A stretch of DNA of 64,000 nucleotides, from the NCBI RefSeq assembly GCF_013409935.1, contig NZ_JACCCO010000001.1, positions 1,302,001 through 1,366,000 of the forward strand, written 5' to 3'. This document shows, piece by piece, positions 42,747 through 51,515 of this stretch. Source of the DNA: Streptosporangium sandarakinum (GTDB lineage: Bacteria > Actinomycetota > Actinomycetes > Streptosporangiales > Streptosporangiaceae). Within the stretch, counting starts at the first letter, position 1, and each line of letters opens with the position of its first letter. The notes beneath the pieces were generated by a model that searched no databases, was not told the origin of the DNA, and was given only the letters and a program-made list of their open reading frames with translations. The translations under genes and the position numbers were made by a program.

Positions 42747-44105
42747 TCACCTGGCCGCCCTCGCGGCCGCGATCAGATTGGTCGTGGACCGGCCGGACAC
42801 CAGCGGCAGGATCACGCTCTCTCCACCGGTCCAGCGGACGGTCTCGGCCTCGGGCAGGTCCAGCGCCGTGTAGTCGCCGCCTTTGACCCACACGTCGGGG
42901 CGGAGCCGTTCGATCATCGCCACCGGGGTGTCCTCGTCGAACACGGCCACGGCGTCGACGCACTGCAGCGCGCGCAGCACCTCCACCCGGTCCCGCTGGC
43001 CGACCACGGGCCGCCCCGGGCCCTTCAGCCGCCGCACCGAGGCGTCGGAGTTGACGCACACGATCAGCGCGTCCCCCAGCGCCCGCGCCCGGCGCAGCAG
43101 GCTGACGTGCCCGGCGTGCAGCAGGTCGAAGCAGCCGCCCGTCGCGATCAGCCGCCCGCCGGTGGCCCGGACCACCTCGGCCACCTCCGGGGCCGTGCGC
43201 GGCCGGTCCCCGGGCGCGGGCGCGGGCGTCCGCACCATCGCCGCCCCGCCGTTCTCCACGAACCGGGCGGCCTCGGCGACGCCGGTCCCGACGGCCTCCT
43301 CCACCGGCGCGCCGGAGGCCAGCGCGAGCGCGGCGGCCCCGGAGAACCGGTCGCCCGCGCCGCAGGCGTCCGGACCCGTCGAGCACACCGGCGGCGGCAT
43401 CCGCGTGGACCGGCCGCCCCGCCGGGCCAGCACGGCGCCCTCCCCGCCCAGCGTGACGGCCACCGCCTCGGCGCGCAGCGTCCTGACGAGGTGGCGGGCC
43501 ATCCGGTCGGGTGACAGGCGCGGCTGGGCGCTCAGCGTCCGGGCCTCGGACTCGCTCGGGGTGACCAGCGTGCAGCCGGGTGGGGGCAGCGGCCCCCGCG
43601 GGTGCGGGTCCCACACCAGCGGTACGGCCGCCCCGCGCAGGAAGGGGCCCAGGACCTCGGCGACGCCGCGGCCGTAGTCGGACACCAGGACCGCGCCCGC
43701 GCCGCGGAGCAGCGACTCGATCTGCCCGGCCCGGCGGGCGTCGAGGGCCGGGTCCGCCCGGCCGTCACCGGTGTCGACGCGCAGCATGGTCTGCCCCCGG
43801 GCCCGCACCCGCGTCTTGGTGATCGTGGTGCCCTGCAGCGGCAGCCGTACCACCTCTACCCGGCCGGACAGCAGGCCCAGCAGGCAGCGTCCGGGGTGGT
43901 CGTCGCCGAAGGCGGCGACCAGGACCACCTCGGCGCCGCCCTCGGCGGCCAGCACCGCGGCGAGCCCCGCCCCGCCGGGGCGGCGGTGCTCCTGGCTGCC
44001 CGCCACGACCGGCACGGGGGCGTCGGGGCACAGCCGTTCGGCGTCGCCCTCGACGTCCACGTCGAGCAGCGTGTCCCCGATGACGACGATCGGCCGTGCG
44101 ATCAT
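42747..44105 (-). CDS. hldE: Bifunctional heptose-7-phosphate kinase/heptose-1-phosphate adenylyltransferase (HldE-like)
   Basis: A 452-residue fusion like E. coli HldE (about 477). The PfkB kinase part has the N-terminal IVVIGDTLLDVDVEGDAERL, RRPGGAGLAAVLAA and the catalytic GPDACGAGDRFSGA near residue 245. The nucleotidyltransferase part starts near residue 315 with IATGGCFDLLHAGHVSLLRRA (HxGH motif), then VNSDASVRRLKGPGRP. It makes ADP-heptose from sedoheptulose-derived heptose phosphate. ATG at 44105 overlaps the gmhA stop. No GmhB phosphatase is visible in the window. Confidence 0.92.
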   Translation of the reverse strand: MIARPIVVIGDTLLDVDVEGDAERLCPDAPVPVVAGSQEHRRPGGAGLAAVLAAEGGAEVVLVAAFGDDHPGRCLLGLLSGRVEVVRLPLQGTTITKTRVRARGQTMLRVDTGDGRADPALDARRAGQIESLLRGAGAVLVSDYGRGVAEVLGPFLRGAAVPLVWDPHPRGPLPPPGCTLVTPSESEARTLSAQPRLSPDRMARHLVRTLRAEAVAVTLGGEGAVLARRGGRSTRMPPPVCSTGPDACGAGDRFSGAAALALASGAPVEEAVGTGVAEAARFVENGGAAMVRTPAPAPGDRPRTAPEVAEVVRATGGRLIATGGCFDLLHAGHVSLLRRARALGDALIVCVNSDASVRRLKGPGRPVVGQRDRVEVLRALQCVDAVAVFDEDTPVAMIERLRPDVWVKGGDYTALDLPEAETVRWTGGESVILPLVSGRSTTNLIAAARAAR

Positions 44106-44671
44106 CCGGTCGCCTCCTCCATCGCGTCCTCCACCGCGTCGCAGAGCATGTGGATCACCGCGAGGTGCACCTCCTGCACGGTCGCGGTGTCCCCGGCGGG
44201 CACCGCCAGGACCTCGTCGCACAGAGCGGCCAGCGGGTTGGGCGCCGGGCCGGTCAGCGTCCAGGCCGCGATGCCCGTCCGGCGGGCGGCGCGCGCCGCG
44301 GCCAGCACGTTCGGGCTGCGCCCGCTGGTGGACAGGCACATCAGCACGTCGCCGGGGCGGCCGTGCGCCCGCACCTGGCGGGCGTAGACCTCATCGGCGC
44401 CGAAGTCGTTGCCGATCGCGGTCACCGCCGAGGTGTCGGCGTGCAGCGGTATCGCCGCGTACGGCTCCCGGTCGGCGCGGTAGCGGCCGACCAGCTCGGC
44501 GGTCAGGTGCTGGGCCTCGGCCGCCGAGCCGCCGTTGCCGCAGACCAGCAGCCTGCCGCCGCCGCCCAGCACGGCCGCGAGCTTGCGGCCCCACACGGAG
44601 ATCGTCGCCGTGTCGGCGTCCATCGCGCGGAGCGCGGTGCGCAGGCGCGACAGGTGCGGGTGCACGGTCAT
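44102..44671 (-). CDS. gmhA: SIS-domain isomerase, GmhA-like (sedoheptulose 7-phosphate isomerase)
   Basis: A 189-residue SIS protein. Sugar-phosphate loops are LLVCGNGGSAAEAQHLTAEL near residue 45 and MCLSTSGRSPNVLAAARAA near 112. The C-terminal VQEVHLAVIHMLCDAVE carries the GmhA-type Glu and His. GmhA converts sedoheptulose 7-phosphate to heptose 7-phosphate, feeding HldE directly downstream. ATG at 44671 overlaps the GT4 stop. Confidence 0.9.
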   Translation of the reverse strand: MTVHPHLSRLRTALRAMDADTATISVWGRKLAAVLGGGGRLLVCGNGGSAAEAQHLTAELVGRYRADREPYAAIPLHADTSAVTAIGNDFGADEVYARQVRAHGRPGDVLMCLSTSGRSPNVLAAARAARRTGIAAWTLTGPAPNPLAALCDEVLAVPAGDTATVQEVHLAVIHMLCDAVEDAMEEATG

Positions 44672-45861
44672 CCCCCCGCCACGGCGACCCGGGCCCCGCG
44701 GCCCGCGAGGACGTCCAGGTAGACCGACTCGGTGCGGGCCGCCACCCGTGGCCAGCCGTACCGGGTGACGGCGCGCCGCCGGCCGGCCTCGGCGAGCGAC
44801 GCCCGCAGCTCGGGGCGGCCCAGCACGTCGAGCAGGGCCCGCGACAGGGCCCGCGGGTCGCGGGGCGGCACCAGCACGCCGCAACCGGCGACGGTGTCGA
44901 GGTGTCCGCCGACCGAGGAGGCGACCACGGGCACCCCGCAGGCCATCGCCTCGACCGGGACCATCCCGAACGGCTCGTACCACGGCACGGTCACCAGCGC
45001 GTCGGCCGAGCGCATCAGGGCCGGCACCTCGGCGCGGCCGACGCTGCCCAGCAGGTGGACCCGGCCGGTCAGCCCGCAGGCCGTGGCCAGGCCGGCCAGC
45101 CGCACCGCCTCGTCGTCGCGCGGCGTGCCGCCGACGATGAGCAGCTCGGCGTCCGGCAGCCGGCACAGCGCCCGCACGACGGTGTCCAGCCCCTTGCGGG
45201 GGACCATCCGGCCGACGCAGAGCACCCGCGGCGCCGGGCCGCGCGGGGCGACCGGCCCGTCGGGGCGGAACAGCTCCAGGTCCACCCCGCAGGGCACCAC
45301 GGCGATCCGTTCGTGGCCGACGCCCATGCGCAGCAGCTCGCTCACCTCGTCGCGGCAGGTCGCCACGATCGCGTGCGCCCGGCGCGCGATGTCGGTCTCG
45401 GCGGCGACGCGTCCGGGCGGGCTGGTGTCGGCCGGGCCCTGCCAGCGCCGCTTGACCACGCCCAGGGCGTGGAAGGTCTGCACGACCGGCACGCCGAGGT
45501 CCCGCGCCGCGGCGAGGGCGGCCAGCCCGCTCATCCAGAAGTGGGCGTGGACCACGTCGGGTGGCCGTTCGGCCCACCGCCGCGCCAGATGGGCGCCGAA
45601 GGCGGGCATGTACGGCAGCAGCTCGTCCTTGGGCAGGTCCTCGGCGGGCCCGGCGGGGACGTGCTCGACGGTCAGCCCGGGTCCGGCGGAGACGTGTTCC
45701 GGCTGGTCGGGCGCGGTGCGGCGGGTGTGCACGGTGACCTCGTGGCCCCGCTCGGCGAGGGCGGCGGCCAGGGCGGCGACGTGGACGTTCTGCCCGCCCG
45801 CGTCCACGCCGCCGACGGCCGCGAGGGGGTTGGCGTGCTCCGACACCAGGGCGATCCTCAT
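44668..45861 (-). CDS. Glycosyltransferase family 4
   Basis: A 397-residue GT-B enzyme. The N-terminal MRIALVSEHANPLAAVGG with DAGGQNVHVAALAAALAERG resembles sucrose-phosphate-synthase-like GT4s. The donor site is VLCVGRMVPRKGLDTVVRAL, and the EX7E region is YEPFGMVPVEAMACGVPVV near residue 300. It would add a sugar to the growing glycan; the donor is not readable. ATG at 45861 has AAGGAGG seven bases upstream, which is itself the last degenerate copy of the preceding repeat array. Confidence 0.9.
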   Translation of the reverse strand: MRIALVSEHANPLAAVGGVDAGGQNVHVAALAAALAERGHEVTVHTRRTAPDQPEHVSAGPGLTVEHVPAGPAEDLPKDELLPYMPAFGAHLARRWAERPPDVVHAHFWMSGLAALAAARDLGVPVVQTFHALGVVKRRWQGPADTSPPGRVAAETDIARRAHAIVATCRDEVSELLRMGVGHERIAVVPCGVDLELFRPDGPVAPRGPAPRVLCVGRMVPRKGLDTVVRALCRLPDAELLIVGGTPRDDEAVRLAGLATACGLTGRVHLLGSVGRAEVPALMRSADALVTVPWYEPFGMVPVEAMACGVPVVASSVGGHLDTVAGCGVLVPPRDPRALSRALLDVLGRPELRASLAEAGRRRAVTRYGWPRVAARTESVYLDVLAGRGARVAVAGG

Positions 45862-45880
45862 GACACGACCTCCTTCACAC

Positions 45881-46018
45881 CTCACGGCACGGCCTCCTGC
45901 GCGGGCGCCTTCAGCTCGGCCTCCCGCGCCCTCACGGCCCTCTTCTTCGCCACGGCCCCCTTCACGGCACGGTCCTCTTCGCCGGTGCCCTCACGGCACG
46001 GCCTCCTTCACGGGCGCC
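45881..46018. repeat. 29-base repeats spanning the GT9 stop and the GT9-GT4 gap
   Basis: On the minus strand, 29-base units run from 46018 to about 45881: 46018-45990 (with the GT9 TGA), 45989-45961, 45960-45932, a shorter degenerate piece, then 45909-45881. The first and last units differ at only two positions. Most units contain GAAGGAGG or GCAGGAGG followed by CCGTGCCGTGAG, so each looks like a ribosome site plus GTG. Confidence 0.8.
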
Positions 46019-47292
46019 AGGCGGCCGACGGCCTCGACGACCCGCGCGGGCGACACCGACGACAGGCACGGGTGGCCGGGCACCGGGCAGATCCGGGCGC
46101 GGCTCCCCGCGCACGGGGCGCCCTGGTCGCCGAGCAGCACCGACGGCACGCCGTACGGGGCCCAGCGGGCGGCCGGGACCACCGGGGCGAACAGGATGGC
46201 CACCGGCGTGCCGACCGCCGCCGCCAGGTGGGCGGGGCCGGTGTTGGCCACCACGACCGCGCTCGCCCCGGCGAGCACGGCGGCCAGCTCGGCGAGGGAC
46301 GTCCGTCCGCCGAGGTCCCGGACGGCCTCCGCGGTGTCCGGGACGGCTCCCCCGGCCTCTGGAACGGCCTCTGCGACGTCGGAGCAGCCCGTCCCGGCGT
46401 ACCCGGCGCCGCCGGCCACCCGCCGGGTCAGTTCGCACTCGCCGGGTCCCCCGGTGACGACGACCCGCCGGCCCGCGCGGACCAGCTCCCGGACCGCCTC
46501 GGCGCAGTGGCCCTCCGGCCAGGCCCGGGCCGGCGCGGAGGCGCCGGGGTGGACCACGACGTAGCCGGGCGGCCCGGTGAGGTGCGCGACCGACGGCAGC
46601 GGACGCCGTACGGCGAGCCGGCCGTCGTCGCCGGGCGGCAGGCCGAAGCCGGCGGCGCGGGCCACCGCGAGCATCCGCTCGGGTTCGGGCACGTCCGCGG
46701 TCTCGTCCACGATGTGGCGGACGTCCAGCAGCGAGCCGGGGTAGTCCTCGCTGATCGCGGCGATCCGGGGCACCCCGGCCAGCCTGAGCAGCAGCGCCGG
46801 CGGCAGCGACGACTGGTGGAAGGAGGTGAGGATCAGCGCCTGGTCGGGGGCGATCTCCCGGATGAGCCTGATCAGCCGGATGACGTGCGGGCCGGTCACC
46901 GGCTGCGGGTCGGGGTCGATCCACGGGGCCCGCCACTCCAGCACGCGGTCCACGCCGGGCAGCAGCCCGGCCGCGGCCCGGCCGTTGGGCCCGGCCAGCA
47001 GCACCACCCGGCGGGCCGACGCGGCGACGGCGCGGACGGCCGGGCCGGCGAGCAGCACGTCCCCCGCGTTGTCGAGGCGGACGACCAGGACGGTGCCGGC
47101 CGGGGCGCCGTTGAAGGCACGGGCCGGAGCGCCGGTCGCGGCGGTCGCGGCGGTCACGGCGGTCACGGCGGTCACGGCGCGGGTCACGGCGGGCGTGGAG
47201 CGGGCCGCGCCGCCGCTCGCCGGACCGTTCACCGGGCCGCTCGCCGGGCCGCTCGCCGGGCCGTTCGCCGTGCCGTTCACGGGGCCCGTCAC
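45991..47292 (-). CDS. Glycosyltransferase family 9 (second heptosyltransferase-like)
   Basis: A 433-residue GT9 protein. It starts with about 60 residues of low-complexity sequence (NGPASG and VTAVTAATAA repeats), then VLVVRLDNAGDVLLAGPAVRA. The donor motif is YVVVHPGASAPARAWP and ANTGPAHLAAAVGTPVAILF. A Cys-containing C-terminal loop (GAPCAGSRARICPVPGHPC) could bind metal or form disulfides. The GTG start overlaps the GT2 stop (GTGA). Two GT9 genes in one operon imply at least two heptose-type transfers. Confidence 0.88.
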   Translation of the reverse strand: MTGPVNGTANGPASGPASGPVNGPASGGAARSTPAVTRAVTAVTAVTAATAATGAPARAFNGAPAGTVLVVRLDNAGDVLLAGPAVRAVAASARRVVLLAGPNGRAAAGLLPGVDRVLEWRAPWIDPDPQPVTGPHVIRLIRLIREIAPDQALILTSFHQSSLPPALLLRLAGVPRIAAISEDYPGSLLDVRHIVDETADVPEPERMLAVARAAGFGLPPGDDGRLAVRRPLPSVAHLTGPPGYVVVHPGASAPARAWPEGHCAEAVRELVRAGRRVVVTGGPGECELTRRVAGGAGYAGTGCSDVAEAVPEAGGAVPDTAEAVRDLGGRTSLAELAAVLAGASAVVVANTGPAHLAAAVGTPVAILFAPVVPAARWAPYGVPSVLLGDQGAPCAGSRARICPVPGHPCLSSVSPARVVEAVGRLAPVKEAVP

Positions 47293-48341
47293 AGCCGGAT
47301 CCGCAACTCGCCGCGCAGCCGGTGCGCGCAGGCCGCCGGTGGGATGAGCACGCTGGTGAGCAGCATCCGGCCGATCTCCACGGGGGTGCGCGGCCCCGGG
47401 GCGATCCTGGCCCAGGCGAACTCGGCGGTCAGCGCCAGCCAGCCCGCCCCGGCCGCCGCCGCGGTTCCCCTGGCCAGCGCACGCGCCGGGCTCCGGCCCC
47501 GTTCCTGGAGAGCCGGACACCGAACCCGCCGGTCACGTGCCCGTCCGGCCGCCCGGCCGCGAGCCGGCGCGCCGGGGCCGGCGATCCCGGCGATCATGGG
47601 CAGCGCGCCCGCGAGGAGCGCCAGCCCGCCGAGGCAGGTGGTCAGCGCGTGGCGGCGCAGCCGTCCGGAGCCGCTTCCGATGGCCGCCCGCCAGGCCGGG
47701 CCGTGCAGGTGGCGCATCAGCGCGTCGTCGGCGTTGCCGCGCTGGCGGCGCACGCTCGCCCACGGCCCGTCCTCGCGCACCGGATGACCGGTGACGCGCT
47801 CGCCCTTGACCAGGCGGTAGCCGGCGGCCGTCACCCGCAGTGCGAGATCGGCGTCCTCCCGGTAGGCGCGCGGGAAGCGCTCGTCGAACCCGCCGACCCG
47901 CTCCAGCGCCTCGCGCCGGTAGGCCATGTCGGCGGTGATCCAGTGGGAGTCCGCGAGCCCGGCGGTGTTGCGCTCGTCGTCGGTCGGCCGCCTGCCCTCG
48001 GGCGGCGGCACGTGGATGCGGCCCTGACTGCCCCCCACATCGGCGGGCAGGCCGTCCAGATCGGCGCGGAGCGCCTTCGCCCAGCCGGGCGCGGGCAGCA
48101 CGTCGTCGTCCAGGAACACGATCCACGGGGTGTCCGCGGCCCGCCAGCCGGCGTTGCGGGCGGCGGCCGGCCCCCTGCCGCCCGAACGCACCGTCCGCAC
48201 CCCGTCCGGCACCGGAAGGGGTGCGGCGCGGGCGCTCTCCGGACGGTCGTCGGCGACGATGACGTCCAGGCCCGCGTCCAGCGCGGCGAGCGTCGCGGCG
48301 AGGCTCGGCCGGCCCACGGTCGGGACCACCACGGTGATCAT
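47289..48341 (-). CDS. Glycosyltransferase family 2
   Basis: A 350-residue GT-A enzyme. VVVPTVGRPSLAATLAALDA opens the fold; the metal-binding DxD is in IVFLDDDVLPAPGW near residue 75, and ADMAYRREALERVGGFDERFP and REDADLALR follow. The last 100 residues hold two or three hydrophobic segments (TCLGGLALLAGALPMIAGIAG), so it is probably membrane-attached. ATG at 48341 overlaps the carbamoyltransferase stop. Confidence 0.88.
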   Translation of the reverse strand: MITVVVPTVGRPSLAATLAALDAGLDVIVADDRPESARAAPLPVPDGVRTVRSGGRGPAAARNAGWRAADTPWIVFLDDDVLPAPGWAKALRADLDGLPADVGGSQGRIHVPPPEGRRPTDDERNTAGLADSHWITADMAYRREALERVGGFDERFPRAYREDADLALRVTAAGYRLVKGERVTGHPVREDGPWASVRRQRGNADDALMRHLHGPAWRAAIGSGSGRLRRHALTTCLGGLALLAGALPMIAGIAGPGAPARGRAAGRARDRRVRCPALQERGRSPARALARGTAAAAGAGWLALTAEFAWARIAPGPRTPVEIGRMLLTSVLIPPAACAHRLRGELRIRL

Positions 48342-49978
48342 GCGGCGAACACCCCCGCCCGGCGCACCAGGAACGGTCCCAGCGCCAGAACGTCCACCGG
48401 CGCCGACCCGAAACACTCCAGCGCGTCCCGCGGATCGTCGGCCATCGGCCGGCCCGCGGTGTTGAGGCTGGTGTTGACCAGCACGGGCAGCCCGGTGCGG
48501 GCCTCGAACTCCTCCAGCAGCCGCGCCAGCAACGGCTCGCTCCCCGGCTCGACGGTCTGGACGCGGGCGGTGCCGTCCACGTGCACCACCGCCGGGATCC
48601 GGCTCCGCCACTCCGGCGCCACGTCGTGGACGAACAGCATGTACGGGCTCGGCACCGGCCCCCGGCTGAAGATCCGTCCCGCACGGTCGGCGAGCACCAT
48701 GGGGGCGATGGGGCGGAACTGCTCGCGGCCCTTGACGTCGTTGAGCCGCTCGGTGTTGGCCGCGTGCCCCGGATGAGCCAGCAACGACCGGTGCCCCAGC
48801 GCGCGGGGACCGTACTCGCCGCGGCCCTGGAACCACGCCACGATCCGGTCGGCGGCCAGTTCGTCGGCCACCGCCGCGGCCAGGTCCGCCGGCCGCTCGC
48901 AGGAGACGTTCGCCGTCCGCAGCCAGGCCGCCAGCTCCGCCTCGCTCCAGGACCGGCCCAGATCCGCGCCCGGCATCGGCACGACCGGCTCCCCCGCCGC
49001 CGCCGCCAGGTGCAGCGCGCCGCCCAGCGCGGTGCCCGCGTCCCCGGCGGCGGGCTGCACCCACACGTGCTCGAACGGGGTGGTCTCGGCGATGCGGGTG
49101 TTGGCCACACAGTTCAGCGCCACCCCACCGGCCATCGTCAGCACGCGCCGGCCGGTACGGCCGTGCAGCCACCGCGCCAGGTACACCAGCACCTCCTCCA
49201 GCCTGGCCTGTACGCTGGCGGCGAGGTCGGCGTGCTCGCCCGTCCACTCCCGATGCGGGCGCAGGGGTTTGGCGAAGGCGCTCCAGTCCACCGGTTCGGT
49301 GCGGAACCCGCCGTCCCCGGTGGGGTAGACGAGTGCGCGCAGCTCGGGCAGGAAGCGGGGGCGGCCGTAGGAGGCCAGCGCCATCACCTTGTACTCGTCG
49401 CTGGAGTGCAGGAATCCCAGGTGGGTGGTCAGGCTCTCGTACAGCAGGCCCAGCGAGTGCGGCAGTCCCTGGGCGGCGAGGATCTCCAGGGAGCCGCCGC
49501 GATACGCGCCGGCCAGGTGGGAGACCGCCTCGCCGCGGCCGTCGCACACCAGGACGGCCGAGTCGGTGAACGGCGCGGCCAGGCCCGCGGAGGCGGCGTG
49601 CGCGATGTGGTGGGGCACGAAGCGCACCCGCGCCGCGTCCAGCCCCGGCAGCGCGCCGGCCAGGAAGGACGGGGCGCGGCGGGCGTAGGTGGTGCGCAGC
49701 TCCTCCCAGCCCGGATCCTGGCCCGGCCCGCCGGGCACCACCAGGTCGGGGTCGTAGGAGTAGGCCACCGCGTCCAGGTCCTCCGGGCGCAGCCCGGCCC
49801 GGGCCAGGCACCAGGCCGCGGCCCGCTCGGGCAGTTCCCACGCCGAGAAAGGCACCGGGCGCTTGCCGTGCTTGCGGCGGCTGAAGCGTTCCTCCTCGGC
49901 CGCCGCGACCACTTCCCCGTCGACGACCAACGCGGCGGCCGGATCATGAAAGATCGCATTTATCCCGAGAAATCTCAT
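48338..49978 (-). CDS. Carbamoyltransferase, NodU/CmcH family
   Basis: A 546-residue O-carbamoyltransferase. The N-terminal Kae1-like domain starts FLGINAIFHDPAAALVVDGE and has the metal-binding VPHHIAHAASAGLAAPF near residue 125. The C-terminal YrdC-like part includes GRGEYGPRALGHRSLLAHP and LVNTSLNTAGRP. It would transfer carbamoyl from carbamoyl phosphate via ATP to a sugar hydroxyl, as NodU or heptose-carbamoylating enzymes do. It is first in the operon; GAGGCG precedes ATG 49978. Confidence 0.92.
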   Translation of the reverse strand: MRFLGINAIFHDPAAALVVDGEVVAAAEEERFSRRKHGKRPVPFSAWELPERAAAWCLARAGLRPEDLDAVAYSYDPDLVVPGGPGQDPGWEELRTTYARRAPSFLAGALPGLDAARVRFVPHHIAHAASAGLAAPFTDSAVLVCDGRGEAVSHLAGAYRGGSLEILAAQGLPHSLGLLYESLTTHLGFLHSSDEYKVMALASYGRPRFLPELRALVYPTGDGGFRTEPVDWSAFAKPLRPHREWTGEHADLAASVQARLEEVLVYLARWLHGRTGRRVLTMAGGVALNCVANTRIAETTPFEHVWVQPAAGDAGTALGGALHLAAAAGEPVVPMPGADLGRSWSEAELAAWLRTANVSCERPADLAAAVADELAADRIVAWFQGRGEYGPRALGHRSLLAHPGHAANTERLNDVKGREQFRPIAPMVLADRAGRIFSRGPVPSPYMLFVHDVAPEWRSRIPAVVHVDGTARVQTVEPGSEPLLARLLEEFEARTGLPVLVNTSLNTAGRPMADDPRDALECFGSAPVDVLALGPFLVRRAGVFAA

Positions 49979-49996
49979 TGAGTCGCCTCTCGTGAT

Positions 49997-50031
49997 GTAG
50001 TTACTTAACTACCGAGAGCAGCGCTTCTCAA
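49997..50031 (-). promoter_or_regulatory. Candidate promoter and palindrome of the glycan operon
   Basis: On the minus strand TTGAGA (50031-50026), a 17-base spacer and TTAAGT (50008-50003) form a plausible promoter. The -10 lies within the perfect inverted repeat GTAGTTACTTAACTAC (49997-50012), which could be a repressor site. This 120-base stretch is notably AT-rich for the window. Confidence 0.5.
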
Positions 50032-50201
50032 AACGAACATTCCGGGAAAAGAGCCTCTAAGAGAAGCAAGCATCGCTAAACATCACTCTGTGGAGTTTTT
50101 CTCCCGGCCGACGGGTGCGGTCGGCGTGTCATACAGGAGGGGCGGCCACCGCCCCTCGGTCACCGCCCCCCCGTCACCGCCCCTCCGTCTCCGTCCCCGG
50201 G

Positions 50202-50387
50202 TCAACGCCCCTCGGTCTCATCCAGGTCCCACGCCTCGGATCCGGCGACACCCTTGCGGTCGTCGATCATCTGCGGCTCGGGGCCTTCGGTGTCGACGCC
50301 CTCCGGGGTCTCGGCCCCGGCCGTGTCCACCCGGTCGTCGGGCACCTGCGCCGGCGGGTTGTCGCGCTCCGGATCGGTCTCGGTCAT
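50202..50387 (-). CDS. Small acidic hypothetical protein
   Basis: A predicted 61-residue, very acidic protein beginning MTETDPERDNPPAQVPDDRV and ending EAWDLDETEGR. It is hydrophilic and probably disordered. ATG at 50387 has AGGAG about seven bases upstream, which supports a real gene. No function recognised. Confidence 0.6.
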   Translation of the reverse strand: MTETDPERDNPPAQVPDDRVDTAGAETPEGVDTEGPEPQMIDDRKGVAGSEAWDLDETEGR

Positions 50388-50614
50388 GGGTGCTCTCCTG
50401 CCTCCTCGGAAGATCCCCCCGGACCCCGGCACGGCGCACCCGGCTTCCGGGGGGCGTGGCCTTTCACACGCGGAGGCTTCCCTATCCATCGGGCGGGCCC
50501 TTATAGCGGGCGGAGGTAAATATTGCGGAACCGGGCCGCCACCCGAGCAGGAGGAGACCCGGCCGGCCCCCATGCCGTCCGCCGGAGACCGTCACACGAA
50601 CGGGGAGAAGCCCG

Positions 50615-50899
50615 TCAGTCCCGCCGCGCCCCGGCCGCCGGAGGGGATCGCCGCACGGGCACGGAGAAACCCGCGACCGCGATCTTGCGGATCACGGCCG
50701 TGAGCGCCGCGGTGGCGATCGCCGCCCAGGTCTGCGCCTGCGACAGGCGCAGCAGCCCCGCGGCGAGGAGGAAGTCCAGCAGCACCGCGACCGCGGTACG
50801 AGGCCCGGCGGTGGGCAGAGCCGCCAGCGCGGCGACCACCCCGGCGGCGACGATCAGGTTGACGACCGCCTGGACGATCTCTCCCATTCCCTGCCCCAC
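50615..50899 (-). CDS. Small membrane protein
   Basis: A 94-residue protein with two or three hydrophobic helices (VVNLIVAAGVVAALAALPT, then AVAVLLDFLLAAGLLRL). GTG at 50899 follows GAGG; ATG at 50887 is an alternative. It lies 115 bases downstream of the DUF1622 gene in the same direction, and the two kinds of small membrane protein probably form one unit. Function unknown. Confidence 0.65.
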   Translation of the reverse strand: MGQGMGEIVQAVVNLIVAAGVVAALAALPTAGPRTAVAVLLDFLLAAGLLRLSQAQTWAAIATAALTAVIRKIAVAGFSVPVRRSPPAAGARRD

Positions 50900-51014
50900 C
50901 GTCCTCTCCGTCCTCCCCGGTCCGCCCTGACGGGCCGGGCGGCGCCGTACCCGATCCGCCGGACCCGGCGGGCCCCGGAGGGTGCCGGACGCGGGGGCCG
51001 GGCGGCGCCGTACC

Positions 51015-51413
51015 TCATCGGCCGGGCCCTCCGGCGGCTCCGGGCGCCGGGGGCCGGGCGGCGTCCACCACGCGGCCCTCCCTTTCGATCTCCTTGCCGA
51101 GGAAGAAGTTCAGCGCCGTCCGGATGGCCGCGATCGCGGCGAGCTGGCCTATCTGGCCGAAGCTCGGCGCCACGGCCGTGCGCAGCACGTCCCCGGCGAG
51201 CTGGAACTCCAGACCGAGGACGAGGAACCGCCCCAGGAACAGGCGTACGCCCACGAACCCCTGCTCCTCCCGCCGCCGCACCGCGACCAGCAGGAACCGC
51301 ACGAACGCCACGGCCGCGCCGGCGAAGATGACCAGCGCGCCCGCCGCCTCGACGAGGCGGACGAACAGGCTGACGACCTCCCGAAGCGTCTCCTCGGGCA
51401 GGAGTTCCGGCAT
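51015..51413 (-). CDS. DUF1622 family membrane protein
   Basis: A 132-residue protein with hydrophobic helices at about residues 12-45 and 90-108 and the DUF1622 core RLFLGRFLVLGLEFQLAGDVL with APSFGQIGQLAAIAAIRTALN. Function is unknown in the family. ATG at 51413 has no clear ribosome site. A Pro/Gly-rich tail follows the domain. Confidence 0.85.
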   Translation of the reverse strand: MPELLPEETLREVVSLFVRLVEAAGALVIFAGAAVAFVRFLLVAVRRREEQGFVGVRLFLGRFLVLGLEFQLAGDVLRTAVAPSFGQIGQLAAIAAIRTALNFFLGKEIEREGRVVDAARPPAPGAAGGPGR

Positions 51414-51515
51414 GTGGTGCTGTTACCCGCCGCCGGGCACGCGGACCCCTCGGCCCGATCGGTCCCGGAACGTGAGTTCGCCCTCGCGCCGGGAGGCGTG
51501 AGATGGTTGCGCCCC

